Below, in pieces: positions 45,868 to 57,582 of a stretch of DNA of 64,000 nt (position 1 is its first letter; each line of letters starts with the position of its first letter). Origin of the DNA: Benincasa hispida (lineage: Eukaryota; Streptophyta; Magnoliopsida; Cucurbitales; Cucurbitaceae). The stretch lies in NCBI RefSeq assembly GCF_009727055.1, contig NC_052351.1, positions 62,512,367 through 62,576,366 on the forward strand. Direction: 5' to 3'. The notes below the pieces were generated by a model. That model was not told the DNA's origin, did not search any database, and was given only the letters and a program-made list of their open reading frames with translations. Position numbers and translations under genes: made by a program.

Positions 45868-46210
45868 TGTTCACACCCCTCCCCCAGACCACCTTCTCAG
45901 CCTGGGAGAGGGATGTGACTGCAGCAGTTATCAACCTTGAGCTGACACTTACTACCTAATGATTCTTGCGGAATAACTCTGATACCATATTATAACTTAT
46001 AAATAGCGGAATGATTAAGTCAAGGAGATAAACTATAACAGATTAAGTAGGCCCATCTTTTATTACGATAGTGAAATAACTTTATACAACTTAAGAACTT
46101 TAACAACAAAGTTTACAACGACAACCGTAAAAACCCTCGGAAGTGTAGTTGGGGCACGTGGCAGACCTTGACCTTAGCAGCACCCTGGAACTCCTCATCT
46201 TCCACTACTT

Positions 46211-46229
46211 GGGGGGGGGGGGGGGGGGG
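46211..46229 (+). repeat. Poly-G tract, 19 bases
   Basis: Follows CCACTACTT, at the place where other Ty3 LTRs in the window have CTACCTGGGAAAAAGG. The next LTR has a 22-base G run at the same place. Confidence 0.9.
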
Positions 46230-46572
46230 TAGGAAAACATTTTGAAGAGTGTGAGCTACTAAGCCCAGTGAGTGGTTCTTTTAAGATGAAATTCGCTTTA
46301 AAAATCATCATTTTTGGGAAATCAATCACATAATAATAATCACAGTGTACCCATGCATGATCATGGATTTATTCATGCAATGATTAACCTTTATTCCAAA
46401 ATGCTACACATGGCATACATATCATATCATCAATCAATACAATCATCTATGGAAACCTTCCTATGACCCCAATTCCCACCAATGTGCACATCGACCATTT
46501 TATTTATCCCGCTAGTCATGCTTAGGTACTTGACCATATTTCTCGCCGGTCGTCATCGACTATTATTTCCCC

Positions 46573-46653
46573 CCGACCAAAGCCGACCAAATTTCCCTGC
46601 CGACCGAAGCCGACCATATTTTTCTGCCGACCGAAGCCGAGCAATTTTTCCCG
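46573..46653 (+). repeat. 27-bp tandem repeat, three units
   Basis: Units begin CCGACC at 46573, 46600 and 46627, each containing two CCGAC(C/G)-type words and a T-rich tail. It occupies the LTR position that holds the GATACC hairpin array in the LTR at 48512-51102. Confidence 0.85.
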
Positions 46654-47769
46654 CCAAGCACCTTTTGTCAAGTTTGTTAACCACATCCCGGGCATAATCA
46701 CTGTTTCCATATTCACACACAAACAATATCATGGCAATATCATATTACCAAAGCATGTAATTTGCATCTACAAATGCATATATTACAATATCAGAGTATA
46801 AAGCTAAGTGAATACTCATAATATGCATTTACTACCAACACTGTATAAACACACAATATTCTTTATTTATCAAAACTATAACACTCACGACATATGTTAA
46901 CTATCAAAACTATAACACTCACCTTAATTGCTTAGGAGCCTTTCTAATAGTTCCCTTTTCTACCTCGGGCTCCCTTTTTACCCCTAGAATCCAAATCCAA
47001 ATTACAGCTTAGATTACTCATAGTTATAAACCTTATTTTGAGATACTTCCTTCTACAAAACTATTCTAAAATGTCTCAAGAAGCTTACCATAAAATCCTA
47101 GCTCATAACGCTTCATGGTTTAGCCGGAATCAACCACACATCAAGGCTGGCCCAGCTTACCCGATAGCTCGACCCCTCTGTCTTTTTCTCATTTTCCTGC
47201 CAAATTCCTTAGAGCTTCTTCTTCGACAGCCTCACCATGAACACTAGACTCTCTTATCTTTCCAATGGCTTTAGAATTACATCAAACGCTTGAGTAGATT
47301 GGGAGATCTCCTCGTCTCAAATTGATGCATTCTTCTTCACCCTCACTATCCAATGCACTCTAATCTCCCCCTCTTTTTACGAATTTTATGATTTGTGATT
47401 TGAACATGAAATCCCAAAGGCTCTATTAATAGGCATCCAAACCTCCTATGGTGTTGACACCACCTACTTGGCTGCATGACCAAATGTTTAATCCTCCCTT
47501 TATCAACGTAGGTTGACTTCACCTTGGTTCAATGTGTTCTTCCCAAACGCAACCAACACAATTTCTTAGGGTTTAAGAATTCCTCTTAATCGGACACCTA
47601 AATTTTAATTGACGTTTGCCCTTACGTCTTCGAGCTTTGTTTGTATTCAATTTAGGGTTTTCAATGCATAATCTATAAGATCGTGGCCAAATTCAATGCA
47701 TAAATGCCCGGCCGTTCGATGCACAGGCGGTTTCCTTCGATCGCGTGGGCGTGACGTTTGAATGAGGCA

Positions 47770-48130
47770 TTCAGGCTGCTCTCACTCTCTCCCACTTTCT
47801 CGCTCACAATCTCGCTCTCTCCACTCTCGCTCAGACTCTGACTTTCTCCACTCTCGCTCTCTCCAACTATCTCGCTCAAACTCCCGCTTTCTCCATCGCT
47901 AAAGATCTTGCTTTCTCCAGCCTTCTTGCTCATTTGGCTCTCGGTGGTGTCACTCTCTCCATGTTTCTCGCTAAGGATCTCACTCTCTCCAGCCTTCTCG
48001 TTAGCTTGGATCTCGGCAGTGTCGCTCTCTCTAGGTTTCTCGCTAAGGATTTCGCTCTCTCCAATCTCGTCAGCATCGCTCTTTCCAATCTCGCCAGCAT
48101 CGCTCTCTCCACTCTCATTCTTTCCAATCT
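47770..48130 (-). repeat. LTR word cassette, CTCGCTCTCTCC type
   Basis: About 20 copies of CTCGCTCTCTCC and variants (CTCGCTAAGGATCT, TCCAATCTCG) in 360 bases. The coding strand reads GGAGAGAGCGAG. It is at 380-740 bases from the coding-strand LTR start. Confidence 0.75.
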
Positions 48131-48771
48131 TGTTAGCTACTGTGATGGTTTATCTCCATGCAACTTCCACACGAATTTTCCCAAATAATTTTCTATATTT
48201 TCCTCAGTTCTTCAATCCTTTCCTTCACTATTCAGGATTTAAGTCTTCAAGGTTTTCTCTTCTTTTTATCCTTTTAGGGCCCTCTCTACTCGTACTCCAA
48301 GATCAAATATGGTTATCATAACTATAATACCTAACCATTATAGTTTACATTCACTTTTACTAATTGTTCATCAATAGAAGGTGACAATTATTACAGTTAT
48401 TATGAAAATTGTAAAATTATTAGATTATTAACATAACATAGTATTTAACTTTCTCCTAATTAACCCTTTAATCACTTACTTACGTAGGAAAATGGAGATC
48501 CAGGTTTCACACTCTGATACCAATTATAATTCATATGCAACGGGACATCTTTAGGCCCACAATTTATTAACTTCGAAACATAATATGTTTAGAGTCATTA
48601 CAACACTAGATTTAAAAGTCCTAAAACCCATAAACCCTAGTCCCTATATGAACAATAGTAACATGTGTACCATATTAACAGTAACCACCTAGCAAACGGT
48701 TACAAGTCTTTTGGTCCTTTAGTGGCAGAGCAGACGCAGAGCTATCTTCAGAGGATTTGACCGCTACCTGT

Positions 48772-48793
48772 GGGGGGGGGGGGGGGGGGGGGG
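48772..48793 (+). repeat. Poly-G tract, 22 bases
   Basis: Follows GACCGCTACCTGT, homologous in position to the G run at 46211. Confidence 0.9.
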
Positions 48794-49135
48794 AGGAGAT
48801 AAAATATTTGAAAACGGGATGAGCTTATGCCCAGTGAGTGACCCAGAAAACATAGTTGATTCTCAAGCAAAATCTCAATAAAGAGTTTAACTAAAACATA
48901 AGCTTCTACAGTACATGTACTACAGCATAAACATTTTCCAAGCATAAAACATATAAAGTTGTTTTAATCATAAAACAGTAAAATCATTTCTCAATTCAAA
49001 GTACCCCACTATGGGTAAAACAATCCCAACACCAACTACTAGTCCAGAGAGAACCCTTTTGCTCAATCTCTGACTCTATTTACCTGTGGCCACACTAAGT
49101 ACCTGGGTGTGAAGCACATTAGGTACTTCTACTCA

Positions 49136-49308
49136 GATACCTTCTCAATTTCCTTCAGTATCGAGCTACTAGGATACCTTCTCAAACGTCCTTCAGTATC
49201 CGGTTGGCTTGGTACCTTCTCAAATGTCCTTTAGTACCAATAGATACCTTCTCAAATGTTCTTCAGTATCTAGTTAGGCGGATACCTTTTCAAATGTCCT
49301 TCGGTATC
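49136..49308 (-). repeat. Tandem hairpin array, GATACC...GGTATC units
   Basis: Five units of about 35-38 bases. Each has inverted arms GATAC/GTATC, or in the third unit GGTAC/GTACC (49211-49238), around CTTCTCAAATGTCCTTC. Hairpin positions are 49136-49162, 49173-49200, 49211-49238, 49243-49270 and 49281-49308. Confidence 0.8.
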
Positions 49309-50444
49309 GCGTTTTAGTAAAACTAGTCATAAATGACTTTCTCTTTAAAGCATGCAAAGTATAACACATATAAAAACATGGCTTTGAAGATGTTAACGCA
49401 TGTTGAACACATTTAACACATATAAATCATTTTTCAACAATTTCTCATACATGCATGCGTTTAAAACATAATTCATAACTTGCTTGGAAATCATTTTATA
49501 AAACTAGTAGGCATGAGAATATTCTTCTTTAAAAACATGCTTTCTATAACATGTTGTAATCAAACATTTTAAGCAAAATGTTTTAGTCATAACCTTTTAG
49601 CCACTCACCTTGATTTCTTAGGAGCTTTTCACTCTAGTAGCTCCTCGGGCTCCTTTTCACCCCTAGAATCCAGATTCAAATTACAGCTTAGATTACTCAT
49701 AGTTCTGAACCTTATTTTGAAATACTTCCTTCTAAAAACTTATTCTACAATTTCACAGAAGCTTACCCTAAAATTTGAGCTAAAAAATCCTTGTGGTTTG
49801 GCCGGAGTCACAGAATCTTCAAGACTAGCCCAAACTGATCTGACAGCCTAACCCTTGTGCCTTCTTTTTAGTTTCCAGCCTGATTCCTTTGAGCTTTTCC
49901 TCCGGCAGCCCTACTCTGAAAACTAGACTCTTAGAGCTTTTAGATGGCTTTAAAATTACTCCAAACGCACAAGTAGATTGGGAGATCTTCTCGTCTCAAG
50001 TTGATGCATTCTCCTCAATCCTCACTGTCCAATGCACTCTACTCTCCCTTTCTTTTTATGTAATTTCTGATTTTGTGATTTGAGAATGAAGTCCCAAAGG
50101 CTCTATTTATAGGTGTCCAAACTTCCCCTCGGGTTGACACTACCTACTTGGCTGCATGGCCAAGTGTTTACTTCTCCCCCATCAACGCAAGCTTGCATCA
50201 TCTTGGCCCAAAGTGTCTTCTTCATATGCGTCCACCACAATTCCTTAGCCCTTAAGAATTTCTCTCAAGAAGACACAAAGTTTGGCTGATGTTTGCCCTT
50301 GTGACCTTATCCTTCGTATGTGTTCAACTTAGAGTTTTCAACGCATAATTCACAATAACGCAGCCAAACTCAACGCATAGGTGCTTGCCCGGTCGTGTGG
50401 GCGAGGCGTTCGAATGCAGCATCGGACGAGGCATTGCTGAATGC

Positions 50445-50710
50445 ACAAGCTGGTCTCGCTCTCTCCACTCTCGCTCTGTCCCACTTTCTCGCTGGTCTCG
50501 CTCTCTCCACTCTCGGTCTCTCCTACTTTCTCGCTCAAAATCTCCCTCTCTCCACTTTCACTCTCTCCAACTTTCTCGCTCAAAATCTCGCTCTCTCTAC
50601 TCTCGCTCTCTCCCACTTTCTCGCTGGTCTTGCTCTCTCCAATCTCACTCTCTCCCAGTTTCTCTCCAATCTCGCTCTCTTTCATTTTCTCTCCAATCTC
50701 GCTAATCTTG
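50445..50710 (-). repeat. LTR word cassette, CTCGCTCTCTCC type
   Basis: Copies of TCTCGCTCTCTCCACT and CCCACTTTCTCGCTGG alternate over 265 bases, 390-657 bases from the coding-strand LTR start. Confidence 0.75.
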
Positions 50711-51102
50711 TTGTTAGCTACTGTGAACATTGTTTGTCTCCGTGCAATTTCTACACGATTGTGCCACTAGTCAATTGCCTTCCAGTGCTTTATGCACAAC
50801 ACGCATTTCAAATAAATTTTCCTTACTTAGCCAATTTTTCCAACTATCCCAAACTCAATTTAAATATTTTTCTTTTCAAATCCCCATTCCTTCTTCACCA
50901 TTCCACACTAACTTTCTCATCAACCTACTTATTATACAAATTTCATTACAATTTTACCAATTAAAGCTCAACTTAAATTATTCAAGGAAAATCTACTTAA
51001 CACTTAGAAATTTCCTTCCCTTTAACATAGGATTTAACTTTTACTTAGTTAATTCCTTTTATCACTTGCTTAAGTAAGGAAAATAGAATTTCGGGTTTCA
51101 CA

Positions 51103-52265
51103 ACATATGAGCAAGTAAAGCACAGTGACATTAACGATGTATTTATACTTCCTCAAGCAACAAATGGTTGGAGAATAACTTAATGCATGTTTCTCGGCTT
51201 GTATGTGTGTAGCACAGGCCAAGGTATGTCGTGTAACCATTACAAAAGCTATGTTCTGATTTTGATATATGCTTCCTAGAGGAAGGTTATGAGAGAATGA
51301 GTTCTTGTGTAAATGAGCGACAATGGAACAGCTCTTGTGTAAATACTAGGCAATGGAACTTAAGTTCATGTTACAAAATACACATTTAATACCGAAGGAC
51401 ATTGAGAAGGTATCTAGCAAATTAGGTACTGAAGGACATTTGAGAAGGTACCTGGCCATATTGATACCAAAGGACATTTGAGAAGGTATCTGGCCAATTT
51501 GATACCGAAGGACATATGAGAAGGTATCATAGTAGCTCGATACTAAAGGACAAATTTGAGAAGGTATCTGACTGGAAGTACCTAAAATATGATGGTACTT
51601 AGTGTGGCCACGTGCACGTAGGTAGTTATGGATGAGAGACCGAAGTATGGGTCTCTTGGTCGGTAATAAACGTTTGGGAGCTAGAGCATTTAGGCTCGTT
51701 CTCAACTAGGAATAATAATGTTTAGTGATGTTTGAGAATGGTTTACAGCTACATGTAGAGACATTTTCTTGAGTTTATTCATTGGCATATTTACATGTTT
51801 ATAGTGATGCTACGCTTGTTTCTTTACGATTCAATAGTCACTCACTGAGCTTTTAGCTCACAGAATTTCTGTGTTTTCCCTTTTTAGGTAGCAGTCTGTT
51901 TTCTCAAGGTTGATCCTGCTGCTGCTTGCCACCGAAAGACTCGGCTTATTAAAAGACTTAGGTTGATGATCTATTTATGTACACATGTTTTTTAGAGGGA
52001 CTAAGGCTTCTGTAGGAATGTTTGGGCCACCTGTGAATATTTTTTTTTATCCTATAAAAGTAATGTCTTGGCTGTATGCATGTATTTATGTAACCTTTGT
52101 AGAACCTTAAGAGAGGTTAGCTATTTGCGTATATTACTAATCAGATGAATAGGTTAATATTTAGACTAGCAATCTTGGGTGGTGAGTGCTGGCAGTAGGG
52201 CTAGTAACTACCACGGTCATATCCTCTTCCAGAATAAAAGGGTAATCTGGGAGGGGGTTGTGACA
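51103..52265 (+). mobile_element. Ty3/gypsy LTR, 3' part
   Basis: Complementary in layout to 8771-9900: tandem hairpin array, CACTCACTGAGCTTTTAGCTC, TTTCCCTTTTTAGGTAGCAG, CACCGAAAGACTCGGCTTATT, ending CTGGGAGGGGGTTGTGACA at 52265. The left half is missing. Confidence 0.7.
51388..51568 (+). repeat. Tandem hairpin array, second copy
   Basis: Five units with arms GATAC/GTATC or GGTAC/GTACC (second unit, 51425-51452) around CGAAGGACATTTGAGAAG. The first unit has an A-C mismatch (AATAC/GTATC). Confidence 0.8.
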
Positions 52266-52344
52266 ATTTAAGTGTTTGTAATTCATTTGGAGTCATTAGA
52301 GTTGCAATTAGGATGTAATTGAAGAAAGAAGTGAAGAAGGTCGA
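52266..52344. other. Spacer between two LTRs
   Basis: 79 bases after the LTR end and before TGTGAACCCTG; no recognisable content. Confidence 0.5.
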
Positions 52345-53340
52345 TGTGAACCCTGAATCCCAATTTTACACTTAAGTGTGTTTTCTTATTTAAATTGTCT
52401 TAATTTTCCACTTAATTGTGTGTCCCTATTTAAATTTGTATAAATAAGTTGAGTAGGTTGATGAGAAAGTTAGTGTGATTGGTGAAAGAAGGAATGGAGA
52501 TTTGAAAGGAGAAAATAATATTGAAAAAGTTGGGGAAAATTATTCAGTGGGAATAAATATGGAAATTAAGTACGTGGAATTAATGTGGAATAATATGAAG
52601 ATTGAGTTTGGAAAATTCGGGCAAGAATACGTCTAAGTATGAAAAAATAGGTGAAGTACGGAGTAAGGAATTAAGGAAAAATATAGAAAATATTATTTTG
52701 GAATTATCCTGGAAGATCCGTGTAAAAATATCATTAAATGGTGAGTAAACGGGTAAAAAAATATATATATATGATTGGAGAGAAAACTTGGAGAGAAAGA
52801 TGGAGAGAGCAAGACCAGCGAGATTGCTGGAAAGAGCGAGAGTGAAGAGAGCGAGACTAGCGAGAAAGCTGGAGAGAGCGAGAGTGGAGAGAGCAAGACC
52901 AGCGAGAAAGCTGAAGAGAGCGGAAGTGGAGAGAAAAGTTAAAGCTGGAGAGAGCGAGAGGGAGATCGAGATTGGAGAGAGTTGACCAGCGAGATTGCTG
53001 GAGAGAGCGAAAGTGAAGAGAGCGAGACCAGCGAGAAAATGGGAGAGAGCGACAATGCCGAGAGTAGAGTGAGCGACACTGTCGAGAGCGGAAAGAACGA
53101 GAGTGCCTATGTGTTAGCCTTGCTTTGTCCGATTCAAACGTCATGCCCACGCCTCGCCTATGCATTGAACGGTCGAGCAAGCTTTTGGGCGATGTATTGG
53201 GACGTGTTAGGGTGGATTATGCATGTAAAAACCCTAATTTGAATACAAACAAAGCTTGAAGACGTAAGGGCAAACGTCAATTAAAATCTAGGTGTCCGAT
53301 TAAGAGAAATTCTTAAACCCTAAGAAATTGTGTTGGATGC
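52345..53340 (+). mobile_element. Ty3/gypsy LTR, left part, cut by assembly gap
   Basis: Starts TGTGAACCCTGAATCCC and is the reverse complement of 47560-48511-like sequence. It contains the GAGAGCGAGACCAGCGAGAAA cassette (52785-53105) and then GTTTGAATACAAACAAAGC...GTGTTGGATGC running into the gap. Confidence 0.7.
52785..53105 (+). repeat. LTR word cassette, GAGAGCGAG type
   Basis: Alternating GGAGAGAGCGAGA and CCAGCGAGA words, with a longer unit of about 54 bases (GCTGGAGAGAGCGAGAGTGG...ACCAGCGAGA) repeated. It lies 440-760 bases from the LTR start. Confidence 0.75.
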
Positions 53341-53440
53341 NNNNNNNNNNNNNNNNNNNNNNNNNNNNNNNNNNNNNNNNNNNNNNNNNNNNNNNNNNNN
53401 NNNNNNNNNNNNNNNNNNNNNNNNNNNNNNNNNNNNNNNN
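53341..53440. other. Assembly gap (100 N)
   Basis: Exactly 100 unknown bases. Sequence on the left is a plus-orientation LTR and on the right a minus-orientation LTR of a different cassette type, so the true distance and content are unknown. Confidence 1.
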
Positions 53441-54889
53441 TTTCGCCCTTGAGGTGTCTTTTTAACGTCAACATAACACCCTTCAAGCCATTGCCGCTTA
53501 GTACCTTGCCCATATGCGACCTCGATTATGCCCTGTCCAATTAACGCAACCTCATTTCATGCATCCTGTTGATGCGACTTGGTCGTATATGCTTAGATGC
53601 TCACAAGGCTCATCCTTGGCCGCATGCTCTCTCCTGCATGGCTTACTTTTGCCCTATGCGTTCAACTAGGATTTTGACCAACCTTTTCCAACGCATATTA
53701 TTTGCCTTGTTCTATGTGCCACATGCCCTCGGATGTCCAACGCATATAGCAGGTCACATAGTTCACACCATGCATTCAACCAACACATAGTATTAGCCTT
53801 GTCCTATGGCCCACCTACCCTTGGATGTCCAACGCATATAGCACATCTCCAACGCATGTCAACCCTTGAGTCAAGCTAAGTCTCAACTTAACGCCTCATG
53901 GTATAACTTACCATCGCTAGCCTCTTGCTAACCATCCCTCATGACCATCCATGTATGTCTTAATTGCTTGTCAACGTCCTTTGTCTCTTTTCAAGACCAA
54001 TGCAACTAACCTCAAAAGCCTTATGTACCGCCAGCCATAGCAAGCAAAGACATTCCACCATGCTTCACCATGGCTTGTCTCATCGCCTACTCATCGTTTA
54101 GCAAGGCCGCCCATAGCACCATCCATAGCACTTGTCTCATGGCTTATTACATCCCTTCTCATCTTTTAGCAAGGCCCCGATAAGACCATCGCTAGCGCCT
54201 GGCTCATGGCTATCGTCTAGCGCATCATCTTATCGCCTAGCGCATCTCGCATAGTGCTACGTTTAGCCCTCACCATTTCAACATCGCCTACCGCATCACT
54301 TAGCCCCATGCATTTTCCATACGATCGTCCAGTGCCCTGCCGCCTACCTCATTGTGTAGCGCCCTCACTTACTATACGATCGCATACTCCATGTGTAGGC
54401 TGCAATTTGCTACATGATCATCTACCACATCGTGTACACTGCTTATTTACTACACGATCAACCAGCGCGCGTAACTCCAAAGCCCAGCGCCCATGTTCGC
54501 GAACTTGAGGCTACCCATGCTGTCTAACTCTCAAGACATTGGCTCTACATGCTTGTCCCCGCATAGCCTTTCCTCTCGCCACACTTTAGCCTCTTTTAAC
54601 GCCCAAATAACCTCTCAAATGTTCATGGCCAATGCATGGCACAACACTAACGCTTTAACACAAGGCCAACACATTGTCAAATACTTAGGCATTTCTTTCT
54701 TGGCTTCCAAGCATAGTTCTTTTTGGATTCATACTTAACCCAATTTTCACTAGTTAAGGCTTATTTCAAAGCTACTAAACAATCTATTTAAACACTTAGA
54801 ATTTTCATCCTCTTTACATAGATTTAACTTATACTTAGTAATCCCTTTTATTTCCTCTTAAGTAGGAAAATGGAAATCCGGGTTTCACA
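53441..54889 (-). mobile_element. Ty3/gypsy LTR, cut by assembly gap
   Basis: Ends GGAAATCCGGGTTTCACA at 54889. The cassette here is CATCGCCTAGCGCATC / ACGATCGTCTAGCGC (about 53530-54480), C-rich compared with the neighbours. There is no coding sequence. Confidence 0.7.
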
Positions 54890-56611
54890 TGGTCTGTAGT
54901 AGATGGATAAGTTGGGTAACTTATCTTGATACACTATGGATACGCCCTTTTAGGTGTTACAAATGCTGTAAAGTGCTACAAATGATTTGATCCTGATCAT
55001 TCATTTGGAGACATGCGAGTGGAAGTATCCTATACAAAGAGTTCGTATAAGATCGGACCACGAAATAACAAGTCTCTTTATATAACACCATTGATTAGAG
55101 ACTTTCATTTTAGTAGGATGACCATAGATGACATGACCTGAATCCTGAGTGAGTTGTGAACTCCTGCTCATGAAGGCGGTTCTTTGACTTATATAGGTGA
55201 GAGTGGCCAGATGGCCGACTCAACAAGCCTACCATTTTGGGATTCGTATGATTGGAGCTGGGAACTCAGCTACACAAGATGGAATTACTCTTCCCTAATA
55301 AGAGGTAACTAGATAAATTCTTCGTTAAGGGCTGATTCTGGTCTTTAACATAGTGGCCACCCCTCTCTTGGCAAGAGAGGACTCAGTCATAGTGGGACTA
55401 TGACTTATTGTTCATTAAAGGAATCAATGGTACTTAAGGAGTTAGATGTAACTACAAGGGCAAAATGAATTTGGCCCAGCTTACTTACGGCAATTTGTGA
55501 ATGGTCATCCACTGTTGATTGGTTTTATCCAATGGACACAAAAATATATCTGTAGTTTGAATAATAAAACTGTCGGTCTTTAGTGAGTGCCCGACAGTTA
55601 ACAGATGTTGGATAATGTAATTAAGAGTTTAATTAATTATTCACCTATTAGAGCTTCAAGCTACAGGTCCATAAGGTCCCCTTGGTAGCTCAAAAGAATT
55701 ATGTTGAGAATAGTTTTTGGGTTAATTTGAATTGTTCACGAGGGAATTTAATATATATATGATGTAATTAAATTAATTCAATAATATTGATATAATGTAT
55801 TTGATACATTAATTGGAGGAATAAATATTTGAATGAGATTCAAATAGTTGTTAATTTATATATAAATATGATTTATATTAAATGCATAAAATAGAGAAAA
55901 GAACTATAGTTTATATTGTATGTGATGCAATATTAAAACTATAGGTTATAAATATAATATGATAAGTTGGTTATTTATTATTTTGAACAATAATCCCTTT
56001 TACTCAAAAACTACCTTAGTGGGTGGTTATGGAAATTTTATGGCAATTGGAATAAAATGAAAAAGAGTCTTTCATTTTTTACTTCTAAGACTAAGATTTC
56101 AAAGAAAACAAATTACAACAAGAACGGAAAGAGAGACTATACGATAGTCTACACGAAAAACTCAGAGCATATACGATAGGCTCTCTTTGTCTATGTGATA
56201 GCCTAAACGATCGAGAAGCTTGCTATGCGATAGTGCTTCTTCTTTGATCGTCTTCCTCCAAATCACAAATATCCTCTTAACCAAAATAGTGAGAGCCCAC
56301 CACTCTGGGTTCTCACCCTAAGCATACTGAGGATTCGAGTGGCAGTGTTTCTTCCATTCGGTTTGTAATTCACTTGAAGTCTTCAAGTTCTTTATTGCTG
56401 TTTGATCGAAGAGTTCGTGACCTTCGAGGGATACGAGAAAAGTATTCTTTGAAGATAATTTCCCTTGAACTATTTATTTTATTTAAATAGAATGTTGTAA
56501 TTTACTTCATTGCATAATTTGTTTGTTGTACTGTAAATTTATACTTCAATCGAAAATGAAATTTGGATGATTCCTTCTGCTCAAGGAACTCCTCATGTTA
56601 GTTTCCTTTCA
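54890..56611 (+). mobile_element. Copia LTR (family 2), 5' truncated, second copy of the solo LTR
   Basis: Collinear with 25686-27483 and ends GTTTCCTTTCA followed by CTATC (56612-56616) and the same integrase sequence. Compared with the first copy it lacks many single bases (for example ATACGCCCTTTTAGGTG against ATACGACCCGCTTTGTAGGTG), suggesting base-call noise or decay. Confidence 0.8.
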
Positions 56612-57582
56612 CTATCAAATAGTTCTGGAATTCCACGTCCATATACTCACCACCTCGATCTGATCAAAGTGTTTTAAGCTTTTTATCTAATTGATTCTCT
56701 TTGAACTTTTCAAATGTTTCAGACTTTTGATAATTAGGTAAATATGCCCATACCTTGAATAGTCATCAATAGAGCTGATGAAATATTCTTACCCTCCTCT
56801 AGCTCTAACATTAATTGGACCACAAAGGTCTGAATGTACCAGCTTTAAGGTTCTTTGCTCTAAAAACCTTTTCTAGAAAAAGATCTTTAATACTTTTACC
56901 CTCAAGATAGGATTCACATGGTGGTAATGAACTGTCTTCTAACTTATTTAAATGATCGTTCTAACCAATCTCTCAATTCCTGTTAAGATTTATGTGACCT
57001 AGTCTAAAGTGATAAAGATAGGTATTTGGAGAGACTTTCCTCTTCTCATTAGAGTTTCAACTGTTTTTAAACATCTCTATGTTCAAAACGACCTTTACCT
57101 CAATCAGTTTTAACAAATACAAGTTATTTTCTAATTTTGTTAGAACAAATTTTGATGTTCTTTGAAGTAATGGACACATCGTCATTTTCGAAAGAAACCT
57201 AATAATTTTACATTCTCATCTACACTGTTCAAAACATTAGATGAATCGGTAGATAGAGGAAATCCTTTTTAAAAACTTTTAGAACCATCAACTGCTATAA
57301 TTTGTACGTTGATTCGAGTTTACCGTTAACTAAATCGGAAGCGAGTATTCTAGAAGAATTCGACATGCTGAAATTTTTACAAATTCTAATTTAGTAAAAT
57401 TGCGTATTAAATCCAAAATCAAGTTTTAGCAAAACAAGCAATAATGTACCCATAACCATTATTTATTTGCAACGATACTATAGTGAGTTAGAATAAGTAC
57501 TACCAGGGGCAGCAAATACTCCTTCACTAAAGGAAAACAATTTTGACCAAACACTATCTTCAGAATAACTCTTATTCCTATA
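56612..57582 (-). pseudogene. Ty1/copia GAG-pre-integrase/integrase, second copy
   Basis: Nucleotide match to 27484-28490 on the minus strand, including the GGTGGTGAGTATATGGACGT region and the zinc-finger region, but so many single-base gaps occur that no open frame of useful length survives. At 57582 it is interrupted by a Ty3 LTR. Confidence 0.8.

Larger units (their letters stand above)
45868..48511 (-). mobile_element. Ty3/gypsy LTR
   Basis: From TGTTCACACCCCTCCC to ...ATCCAGGTTTCACA (2,644 bp); TG...CA ends on both strands. It carries a 19-base G run, a 27-base triple repeat, and a CTCGCTCTCTCCAA cassette. Open frames of up to 137 codons in the cassette are low-complexity products of the repeat, not genes. 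The next LTR follows without spacer. Confidence 0.75.
48512..51102 (-). mobile_element. Ty3/gypsy LTR, left ~105 bases missing
   Basis: Starts with CTCTGATACCAATTATAAT, which lies about 107 bases into the preceding LTR, and ends TCGGGTTTCACA (about 2.59 kb). It directly abuts the preceding LTR in the same orientation with no internal sequence, as expected from unequal recombination. A 189-codon open frame at 50395-50964 spans the cassette and is not a gene. Confidence 0.75.

Noticed and set aside
47908..48321. 137-codon hydrophobic frame resembling a membrane protein
   Set aside because: Repeats of CTCTCGCT translate as Leu-Ser-Pro runs; it is LTR cassette, not a gene.
48512..48535. TGATACCAAT as a copia primer-binding site
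   Set aside because: The same block is inside the neighbouring Ty3 LTR (about 45976) at a fixed position, so it is LTR sequence and not a PBS.
50395..50964. 189-codon open frame rich in Leu/Ser
   Set aside because: It is generated by the CTCGCTCTCTCC cassette, where several frames on both strands are open at once; it lies wholly in an LTR and has no domain.
52785..53105. Possible CRISPR-like or satellite array
   Set aside because: Words are 8-13 bases, overlapping and degenerate, with no constant spacer length; the setting is a plant LTR.
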